A stretch of 64,000 bases of DNA from Flavobacterium covae (GTDB lineage Bacteria > Bacteroidota > Bacteroidia > Flavobacteriales > Flavobacteriaceae): NCBI GenBank assembly GCA_019565575.1, contig CP067379.1, positions 2,728,001-2,792,000 of the forward strand, in the 5' to 3' direction. Shown piece by piece: positions 51,755 to 60,096 of the stretch. The number at the start of each line of letters is the position of its first letter. Within the stretch, counting starts at the first letter, position 1. The notes beneath the pieces were generated by a model. That model saw only the letters and a list, made by a program, of their open reading frames with translations, made no database searches and had not been told where the DNA came from. The translations under genes and the position numbers were made by a program.

Positions 51755-53512
51755 ATGAGTATAGATTTAGACGAAATAATATTTAGTTTTGTAACAAAAT
51801 ATCTACGAAAATCACAAAAAAAAGCTTTAGAATCCAATAAAAATACCGTTTTTTTAAAAGACATTACACCACGATTAACACTTATAGCTAATGCCGTTAG
51901 TGGAAAATCTATTACTATTTATCCCGCTGAAAAAGAAGGCGGTTACAAAAACAACAACTTCTTTTTGCCTGAATATTTTAACCAATTTGAATCCTATGAA
52001 AAAAATATTGCTTTTTATTTCTTTAAAATTCTATACCTCTCAACACAGCAATCCCTTGAATTAAATTGGAATGAGCCAGAAAATGACGTAGAAAAATCAC
52101 AAAATGAAGCAAAAATAGCTTCCGTTCAAATACTTCCTATCCTTTTTGAAAATTTCCCTAAAACTAAATATATATATGCTTTTTTATTAGATCATTTTCT
52201 TAGTAAAAAAGCAACGAATCCACATTTGTACTGGTTATATGGAAAATTTATGTTTGCAAAAAAAGAAGAAAATATAGAAGAAGAAAATACAAATCATACA
52301 AGTTTAAAGTCTACCAAGAATGATGAGGTAAAAACGACTTTAAAAACCGTAGGAGTTGAAGAAATAAAATCCCTTCAAATAGATAAAAAACAACAAGATG
52401 ATGATGTACTTAATCATAGTTTTGAAAAAGTAGAAACTGTAGATGAATTTTATGGAAATTGGAAAAATTTTGATGGTGAAGACGAGTTAGAAGAACATAA
52501 CGATGCTTTAGAAGAAATAAAAATGCGTTTTACTGTACGAGTAGATGACACAGCCCATTCTATTTATCAATCTGATTTTATTGAAAACCTAACCGTAGCG
52601 GAATCAGCCGAAAAAGATGCAAAAGGAACTTATATATACTACAATGAATGGGATTTTTCTGCACTAAAATACCGTACTAATTTTTGTAAAGTATATCCAA
52701 AACTTCAACTAAAAACAGATCCTAAGTTTTATTATGATACTATAAAAAACTATACTCCTGTTCTAAACAAATTAAGAAAATCATTAACTCATATAAATAA
52801 TAAATTATTACAACAAAAAAAACAAACACAAGGCAACGAATTTGATATTGATGCTCTAACTGATTTATATGTAGATGTACATACCCAAAAAACACCTTCT
52901 GAAAATATTTATTTTTCAAATAGAAAAAAAGAAAAAGATCTTTCCATTTTATTATTACTGGATGTCAGCTTATCTAGTGATAGTTATGTAGATGGAAACA
53001 AAGTTTTAGATGTAGAAAAGGAAGTTTCTATCTTATTTGGTGAAATTTTACATGAATTTAATATTGACTTTTCAATAGACTGCTTTTCATCAAAAACAAG
53101 AAATCATATAAATTATATTACACTAAAAGACTTTACCGAAACTTGGGACATCGGTAAAAAAAGAATTGGTTATATAAAACCTGGAGGTTACACACGCATT
53201 GGAGGTGCTATTAGACACGCGGGAAATAGATTAAAAACACGTAAAACTAAAAACAAATGGATTATCTTAATTTCTGATGGAAAACCAAATGATTATGATA
53301 AATATGAAGGTAAATATGGTATAAATGATGTAAAACAAGCATTAAAAGAATTATATGGGAATCAAATAAATTCTTATGCCTTAACTATAGAAGCACAAGC
53401 TAAATATTATTTACCTCAAATGTTTGGTCAAAATCATTTTCAAATACTTAAAAACCCTATCGAACTAATAAATGCCCTAGTCTATTTGTTTGATAAAATT
53501 AAAAGACAATAA
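51755..53512 (+). CDS. norD: NorD, von Willebrand A-domain NO reductase maturation protein
   Basis: A 585-residue cytoplasmic protein. The N-terminal 200 residues are helical, followed by a charged linker. A C-terminal VWA domain has the metal-ion (MIDAS) motif LLLLDVSLSSDS near residue 405 and the segments GYTRIGGAIRHAGNRL and WIILISDGKPNDYDKY. NorD and NorQ insert metal centres in NorBC. Frame intact although the gene contains an A8 run. Confidence 0.93.
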   Translation: MSIDLDEIIFSFVTKYLRKSQKKALESNKNTVFLKDITPRLTLIANAVSGKSITIYPAEKEGGYKNNNFFLPEYFNQFESYEKNIAFYFFKILYLSTQQSLELNWNEPENDVEKSQNEAKIASVQILPILFENFPKTKYIYAFLLDHFLSKKATNPHLYWLYGKFMFAKKEENIEEENTNHTSLKSTKNDEVKTTLKTVGVEEIKSLQIDKKQQDDDVLNHSFEKVETVDEFYGNWKNFDGEDELEEHNDALEEIKMRFTVRVDDTAHSIYQSDFIENLTVAESAEKDAKGTYIYYNEWDFSALKYRTNFCKVYPKLQLKTDPKFYYDTIKNYTPVLNKLRKSLTHINNKLLQQKKQTQGNEFDIDALTDLYVDVHTQKTPSENIYFSNRKKEKDLSILLLLDVSLSSDSYVDGNKVLDVEKEVSILFGEILHEFNIDFSIDCFSSKTRNHINYITLKDFTETWDIGKKRIGYIKPGGYTRIGGAIRHAGNRLKTRKTKNKWIILISDGKPNDYDKYEGKYGINDVKQALKELYGNQINSYALTIEAQAKYYLPQMFGQNHFQILKNPIELINALVYLFDKIKRQ

Positions 53513-53535
53513 TATATAACTCTAAAACATTGTAA

Positions 53536-54117
53536 ATGAACAAAACGACAAAAAACTATAAAAACTTTTATTATCCTCCTGGAGGTATTTTAGTATGGAT
53601 AATTATCTTTTTAGAAATTTTAACTTTCGGAATGGCAATTATAGCTATGAGCTATAATGCACAAGAAGAAATAAAAATATTTAACGAATCACGCTTAAAG
53701 TTAAATAATCTAATAGGAGTTATCAATACTTTTATATTACTTACAAGTGGTTTCTTTATGGCTGTTTCTGTTAATTATGCTAAAAAGAATAATCATAAAA
53801 AATTTAATGTATACCTAAAAATAACCATGCTACTAGGAGTGTTCTTCTTAGTCTTAAAAAGCTATGAGTATTTTGAAAAACTAAGTCATAATATATACTT
53901 AGAAACAAATACATTCTTTACTTATTATTGGTTACTAACAGGCTTTCACTATTTACATGTATTAATTGGTTTATTCATTCTCTTAGCTATTTATTTTAAC
54001 AAAGACAAAAATAATTTAACCAAAAATCTATTTGATATAGAAGCGTCTGCAGCTTTTTGGCACATGTGTGACCTAATCTGGTTAATCTTATTTCCTACTT
54101 TATATTTAATTTTTTAA
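53536..54117 (+). CDS. norE: NorE-like cytochrome c oxidase subunit III family protein
   Basis: A 193-residue protein with five membrane segments. It begins FYYPPGGILVWIIIFLEILTFGMAIIAM and has the family's TYYWLLTGFHYLHVLIGLFILL and EASAAFWHMCDLIWLILFPTLYLIF. NorE aids NO reduction in some denitrifiers but is not essential. Frame intact; norF follows four bases later. Confidence 0.88.
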   Translation: MNKTTKNYKNFYYPPGGILVWIIIFLEILTFGMAIIAMSYNAQEEIKIFNESRLKLNNLIGVINTFILLTSGFFMAVSVNYAKKNNHKKFNVYLKITMLLGVFFLVLKSYEYFEKLSHNIYLETNTFFTYYWLLTGFHYLHVLIGLFILLAIYFNKDKNNLTKNLFDIEASAAFWHMCDLIWLILFPTLYLIF

Positions 54118-54120
54118 ACT

Positions 54121-54363
54121 ATGGAAAAACATTTAATTAAAACGTATAGTCTTTTATTAATATTAACCTTATTAACATCTTTTTACAAACAACTGATATA
54201 CATCATATTATCAAGATTAGCCTTACAATGCTTCTTTTTTTAATAAAATTAGTAGTAGTAGCATTTGAATTTATGGAACTAAAAAAGCAAATATCGCTTG
54301 GAAATTTATCCTAATAAGTTTTTATTTCTAATTATAATAATTATTCTTTTTATCAATATTTAA
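54121..54363 (+). CDS. norF: NorF-like small membrane protein (three frame breaks)
   Basis: No long reading frame survives here, but adding one base each to a T5 run (54180-54184), an A6 run (54281-54286) and a T5 run (54319-54323) gives an 81-residue membrane protein: MEKHLIKTYSLLLILTLLTS, then LTMLLFLIKLVVVAFEFMEL and KKANIAWKFILISFLFLIII. The three-helix layout with KLVVVAFEFMELK is typical of NorF and the COX4/prokaryotic subunit IV-like proteins that follow norE. Confidence 0.7.
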
Positions 54364-54443
54364 ACAATAAACTATATAAGTAACGGATAAAATCCAAAAT
54401 ACCTGAATGATAAAATTTCTTGAATTAACAAAATTATATTGTA

Positions 54444-55639
54444 TTAGTACTCTTTATTTATTTGAGAAATCAATACTAATAACACTCCTACTAATATTAA
54501 TAAAGAAATATAAATTAAAACTTCATTTGTGAAAGGCAAGTAAATATTAAAATAAGGGAAACCTCCTTGAGCAAATAAAAATACTTGATTTAAAACTACT
54601 CCTAAACTAAATATTTTTAAACCCAAAATAGTATTTTTTTTGAGATCTAATATTCTTTCTATAAACAAAATAACTAATAAAAACAATGTAACGATACATA
54701 AAAATACTAAATGTAAATAACCAATTATGATAGTTCTATTAGTACATACAAACTCTTTTAAATCATCTATAAGTAAACCTATTTGTAAAAGAAATTTTAA
54801 ATTAGTTGCTATCAGAATTATCAATAAAATTCTTTTTACAATAGAAGGTAATATTCTATATTTTTCTTTAAATTTTATAATAAAAACATATTGAATCTTT
54901 AACCAAAAATAAAAATTTAAAAAAGTAAAAATAGCAGTTAATACAAACAACCATTTGGGAATTTTAACCCAAAGTATAGACAATACATACGTTATTATAC
55001 AAGAAATAAAAAATACATAAAAAGAATTTCTTAACTGTTTTGTTGTTTTTATGTCCAATGATAAATTTTTAATAAACAATCCAATAATACTAAAGAAAAA
55101 CCAACCATTATATTGAAAATGTAAATAAAAATAAATAGAAGAATAATAAATTGTTTCATTTATATTTTTTGTAGCCAACATATAGGCTAAACAAAAAGTT
55201 CCTAAAGTAGAAAAAATATTAAAAAACAATCCTCCTTTAATCCATATATTTGAAATAGTATTTTCTTTATTATCCTTGTAAAAGTAATAAACAAAAAAAT
55301 AAGTTATAATTATAGATAAAGTTGATAGTATTATGGATATTAAACCATAACCTTGCATTATAAATGAAAAAAGCATTCCATAAGAACAAATTAGATTTAT
55401 CACAAGTAACATATTATACTTTTTAGAAACTAATTGATTTTGAAATGATCCTAATAAAATAAATAATGTTTGAGTAATCCAACCTGAAAAGGCAAAATGC
55501 GAATGTGAATGCAGAAGATTTTTTTGTTGAAAAAAGGAAATTCAAAAGCTATTTTATAACGCATTATAGTTCCTAAAATTACAACAATAAACAAATTAAA
55601 AATAGAAATGAATAACCAATTCTTATTCGTAATTTTCAT
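54444..55639 (-). CDS. Multi-pass membrane protein with His-rich motif, nitrogen-oxide linked (frame break)
   Basis: About 398 residues with some 12 membrane segments. An A6 run (55530-55535) needs one more base; then QQKNLLHSHSHFAFSGWITQ appears in the second helix region, a cluster of three histidines that could bind heme or copper. Other histidines are in YFYLHFQYNGW and IIIGYLHLVF. The layout recalls heme-copper oxidase subunit I or NnrS-type proteins, which commonly accompany denitrification genes, but I cannot name the family. Its start overlaps the last base of the CRP/FNR gene, so both are one transcript. Confidence 0.6.
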
Positions 55640-56227
55640 TAAAAATAGATTTTATGATTAATAATTTCAATAATGCCTGTTTTTTTTAATTTTGAACAAG
55701 CTCGAATAACAGTTTCTACTCTAAGCCCTGTAAAATTTGCAATTTCTTGACGAGTAAAAGGAATAAAAATCTTTTTTTTTATGTTTTCTGGTTTTTGAAT
55801 CATTAAAAAAGAAATTATTTTTTGTTCTGTATTTTGATTAATTATATCCTTTGAAGACTTAGCTTTTCCTACAATTCTTTTAGATAAAATTTTAATGAAT
55901 AATGTCTTCAATTCTGGTATGTCTTCAAGCATATTGAAAAATTTATTTTTAGAAAGTTTTAAAACCATACTATCTTTTATACAAGCTGCTGTAGTAGGAT
56001 AACTTTCATCAATAAATAAAGGGGGGTTCTCCAAAACTTTGTCCAGTCAAAAAATAACCTTGTACAAACTCCTTTCCTTCCTCGTTTCTGTTAAACATCC
56101 TAATACCACCGCTTATAATAAAATAAAAAAATAAAGCTGATTCACCTTCATTAAAAATTACTTCATTTTTTTTAAATATTTTTTCTACCCCTCCATACTT
56201 TATAAAATCGTCATAATACTTAATCAT
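55639..56227 (-). CDS. CRP/FNR-family transcription regulator (frame break)
   Basis: A regulator of about 195 residues with a cyclic-nucleotide-binding-like N-terminal domain (EVIFNEGESALFFYFIISGGIRMFNRNEEGKEFVQGYFLTGQSFGE) and a C-terminal winged helix (FTRQEIANFTGLRVETVIRACSKLKKTGIIEI). A G6 run (56021-56026; C6 in the gene) is one base too long; C5 restores SFGEPPLFIDES. There is no FNR-like N-terminal cysteine cluster, so it is closer to Dnr/NnrR or heme-type regulators. It probably controls the nor/nir genes (inference). Confidence 0.85.
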
Positions 56228-56369
56228 ATTCTATTTATTAAACTAAATTTAATTCTACTTTATATTTACTTATCTCATATTTTTATTTCAAAAATAGGTT
56301 TCAACAGTTTGTAATTAGCATCTCTTAATAGAAAGTCTTACCTTGGTTAGTTTTCATCTATTTATATAA

Positions 56370-56412
56370 TAAAAACCTTATAATAGGATAAAAATATCTT
56401 ATTACAAGGTTT
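56370..56412. terminator. Terminator between the two regulator genes
   Basis: AAAACCTT-A-TAATAGGAT pairs with the complementary half ending AAGGTTTT, a stem of about 16 bp with two mismatches and a short loop. It ends the Rrf2 transcript, which runs leftward. Confidence 0.75.
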
Positions 56413-56435
56413 TATTTTATGACTTTTATCAGTAT

Positions 56436-56870
56436 TTAGTATTTTAAAAATGCGCTACCTTTCTTTATTCCTGATGCTAATTCTTCTAGGGTTGTATTTC
56501 TAAAAACATTCAATAAATTTGATTTTATTATTCTAAACTTATCGTGAAAGGGGCATGGATGTTCTTCAGAACAATCTCTTAACCCAAGTCCACAACCTTT
56601 AATAATAGAATCACAATCTAAAGCTTCAATAATTTCTAGCAGTGTTATTTTATTCAATCTATTTTTTTCAATATAAAACCCTCCTCCACTTCCTTTAGAA
56701 GATGAAACAATATTTTTATGAACTAACTTTTGTAAAATTTTAGCTGTAAAAGCCATTGGAGAATCTATTTGATTAGCTATTTCCTTCTGACTCATTTTTT
56801 TATTAATTACAGATTCAGATGCAATAAAAATAATTGCTCTAATCCCATATTTACAAGTTTTAGAAAACAT
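56436..56870 (-). CDS. Rrf2-family regulator (NsrR/IscR-like)
   Basis: A 144-residue winged-helix regulator. The N-terminal FSKTCKYGIRAIIFIA and the helix-turn-helix MSQKEIANQIDSPMAFTAKILQKLV fit Rrf2 proteins. Cysteines in KGCGLGLRDCSEEHPC are the expected iron-sulfur ligands. Position beside the NO genes suggests an NO-sensing NsrR role (inference). Frame intact. Confidence 0.9.
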   Translation of the reverse strand: MFSKTCKYGIRAIIFIASESVINKKMSQKEIANQIDSPMAFTAKILQKLVHKNIVSSSKGSGGGFYIEKNRLNKITLLEIIEALDCDSIIKGCGLGLRDCSEEHPCPFHDKFRIIKSNLLNVFRNTTLEELASGIKKGSAFLKY

Positions 56871-56958
56871 ACTTTTTTTATGTAAATTTATTCATAAAAA
56901 ATAATTCAATAAAATATTTACTGTAATACTATTACTTTTTTAGGCATAAATATCAAAA

Positions 56959-56989
56959 AAAGCCGTTTCTATAAAAATGAAACGGCTTT
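56959..56989 (-). terminator. Terminator after the OmpA gene
   Basis: AAAGCCGTTTC and GAAACGGCTTT form a perfect 11-bp stem with a nine-base loop, 24 bp after the stop of the OmpA-domain gene. It closes the adhesin-PorP-OmpA operon. Confidence 0.85.
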
Positions 56990-57012
56990 AGTATATTTAA
57001 TATAAATATTTG

Positions 57013-59081
57013 CTACAAATCTTTAATAACAAATTCACTTCTACGATTTAACTCATGTTCTTCCTCTGTACAAGATTCTTCAGTACTACATTTTATAACA
57101 GGTTGACTTTCTCCATATCCTTTTGCAATAATTCTTTTAGATTCTATTCCTTTATCTATAAAATAATCTTTTGTAGAAGTTGCTCTATTTTCTGACAAAA
57201 TTAAATTATATGTTTTTCCTCCTCTTATATCTGTATGTGAGCCAATTTCTACAATCATATCAGGATATTTTTTCATCAAATCAATTACTTTATCTAGTAT
57301 TGGTTTAGAATCACGACGAATATACCACAAATCATAATCAAAATATATAGGATCTGTTTTTATAATTAGTTTATCTTTTTGAACAATAATATCTTTTTCT
57401 TTTGCTAAAATTTCTTTTCTTTTTTCTTTTTCTTTTCTTCTTCTATAGCTCTTTCTTTTTCTTTTTCTTCTTCCTCTGCCTTTTTCTTGACTTGTTCTGC
57501 AATATCTTTTTCTTCTTGAATTTTGGCTAAAGATTTTAATTTCATAGAAGCATCATTTTCTTTATTTCGTTCTTTTTGAACTAATAATGAGTGTTTATCA
57601 TCTATATACCCTTCTTTTGATGCTTTTATTGTATATTCTTTTTCACATTCGACTGTGAATCTAAATTTACCATTAAAATCAGTTGTAACAATTTCTATAT
57701 CTTTTTTATTAATTAGATCATATAAAATAACTTTTACTTCTTTTAATGGTAAAGTTGTATCTAGATCCGTAATTATACCTGATATATATTGTTTACAATC
57801 TTCTAGAATAAGAGGTTTTATTTCAGATATAAAATAAAGATCATCTCCTCCTTTTCCTCCTTTTCTATTAGATGAAAAAAAACCTTCTTTAGTGTTTGAA
57901 TCAATATTAAAAGCAAAATCATCTACTCCTGAATTGATTGGCAAACCTATATTTGTTGGCTTAGAAAAGTTTTCATTGGCAATATCTGAAACAAAAACAT
58001 CCAGAGCTCCAAAACCTATATGTCCGTTAGAAGAGAAATATAACTTATTATCTTTTGAAACGAAAGGAAATTGTTCACGACGTGTGGTATTTATTAAATT
58101 GCCTAAATTTTTTGGTTTTCCAAACAAACCATCATTAATTTCAACACTATAAATATCGAAAGAACCTTTACTTCCAGGCATATCAGATGAAAAATAAAGC
58201 ATTTTTTCATCAGGGCTTAATGCTGGATGAGCTGTAGAATAATTAGGATTATTAATAGGTAATGAAATTATATTATCCCATTTACCATTAATTAATTGAG
58301 CTCTATAAATATGTAATACTGAAATTTTATCATCATTTTTAGCCCTTCTACCATTTTTTTTTGTGTAATTTCTAGTAAAATACATTGTTTTTCCATCTGC
58401 TGTAAAAACAGGAGTTGCTTCGTGCATTGAAGATTTTAACTCGTTTGCAAAATAGTTTACTACTGAATCTTTTATATAAATGTTTTTTAATGGAACTGAA
58501 ACTAAATTTAAATAAGATTCATTATTCCATTTATATATTTTATCTAAAAAATTTGGTTCTTTTTTAGTAGCTGCATAAACTAATTTATCATTATAAATAA
58601 CAGCTCCAAACTCAGATTTATTAGTATTTATTTCTAGATTTTTAATTTTAAAACGTTCACCAATAGCTGTTACATTTTCCAATATTTTAAGATCTTTTTC
58701 TAATAGTATCAATTCAGAAGATTTTCCTTTTTTAGAATAGTAATCAATTAAAACTTGATTTGCTTCTGCATAATTTGCGGTAGCTTTTAATGATTCTGAA
58801 AAACGAAAATAGTATTCTTCAGATAAATCTTTTCCATAATTTTTAATCAAAAAACGATAATATCGCTGTGCACTTTTCAAATCATTTGTAAAATAATATG
58901 AATCCCCAAGATTTTGAATGATCTCTTGTGAACGATTTTCAACTACTAGCTTTTCATACAATGGTATCGCTTCACTGTAATAGGTTCTATTAAAATATTT
59001 TCTTGCTCGTTCTAAATTATTTTCTTGAGTAAAACCCAATAATGAAAATAAAAGAATTGATATATATAATAATCTTTTCAT
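57013..59081 (-). CDS. OmpA-family protein with TPR, PD40 and regulatory-like domains (frame break)
   Basis: About 689 residues: a signal peptide (MKRLLYISILLFSLLGFTQ), TPR-like helices (ERARKYFNRTYYSEAIPLYEKLV), a WD40-like PD40 propeller (HEATPVFTADGKTMYFTRN, HPALSPDEKMLYFSSDMPGSKGSFDIY), a CarboxypepD_reg-like domain (GIITDLDTTLPLKEVKVILYD), a Lys/Glu coiled region and a C-terminal OmpA domain (VEIGSHTDIRGGKTYNLILSENRA). The frame breaks in the Lys/Glu region (57412-57440), one A short. It resembles PorE-type proteins of the type IX apparatus, which bind peptidoglycan. It ends the adhesin-PorP-OmpA operon. Confidence 0.88.
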
Positions 59082-59139
59082 CTTTTTAAAATTTATTTTT
59101 TAACGGTCGCAATTAAAAGGAAGTTGATATTGTATATTG

Positions 59140-60074
59140 TTAGAAAAATCTTGGTGATTTATCATATCCTTTTGTCAATAAATCTAAATTAAAAATTAAG
59201 AATACTTCGTGTGTACCTGAATTAAATCTCCCTAAATTAGACAATGTATGATCGTATGAATATCCTATTTTTAAGTTACTCGTAGCATTAATGGCTATTA
59301 AACCGCTTGCTGAATCATTTAATCTATAAGAAGTTCCTAATTCTAAACGATTATTATATAAAAAATTTGCTGAAATATCTAATGATACTGGGGCGTTTTT
59401 TACAATTTTTGCCATGATAGAAGGTTTTAGTTTCCACATTTCATTTATATCGAAAACATATCCTGCTGTAGCAAATAAATGTATTTCTTCTGATCCTAAT
59501 GCATTAATTCCTTGACGTTCCTCAATATGTTTAGTTGGTAATAAATTGGGAGCTGAAATTCCTATATAATACGTATCTGTAAAGTAATAAGCTCCTACTC
59601 CTACACTTGGTTTAAAAGCATTTATATTATTATTAAAAGCTTGATCTGTAGTTGTATTTCCTGATTCTAATTTGAAACCATTAAAATTTGTTGTTAAATT
59701 CGTAAATCCTGCTTTCATCCCAAAGGATAATCTTTGGCTTCCTTCCAGTTGAAGTATATATGCAAAATCAGCATAAAAATTATTTTCTTTTTAGCACCAT
59801 CTCCTATATTATCTGTAACTAATGAAAGTCCTAATTCTATTTTTTTATTTACAGGTATATGAGCAAAGGCAGTCATCGTTTTAGGAGCTCCAACAGCTCC
59901 AACCCATTGTGAACGATATAGCACACCTAAGTCTAAAACGGATTCTTTTACTGTAGCATAAGCTGGATTTACCACACTCATATTATACATATAGTGTGTA
60001 TATTGAGGATCTTGTTGAGCAAAATCCGTAAGGCTAATTAATAATAAACAGCCTATATATATATACTTTTTCAT
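59140..60074 (-). CDS. PorP/SprF-family type IX secretion protein (frame break)
   Basis: An outer-membrane protein of about 311 residues with a signal peptide (MKKYIYIGCLLLISLTDFAQ) and the family start QQDPQYTHYMYNMSVVNPAYA, then VLYRSQWVGAVGAPKTMTAFAHIPV. The C-terminal half carries the barrel (FKPSVGVGAYYFTDTYYIGISAPNLL). A T5 run (59788-59792) is one base short; T6 restores GAKKENNFYADFAYILQLEGSQRLSFGMKAG. Genes of this family pair with a large adhesin substrate, here the upstream gene, and a PorE-like OmpA protein downstream. Confidence 0.93.
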
Positions 60075-60096
60075 TGATCTTGTTACTTTAATAATA

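Noticed and set aside
854..60074. Programmed phase variation through homopolymer runs
   Set aside because: Phase-variable genes are usually surface or restriction genes with long runs. Here short five-base runs in core enzymes are hit, which does not fit.
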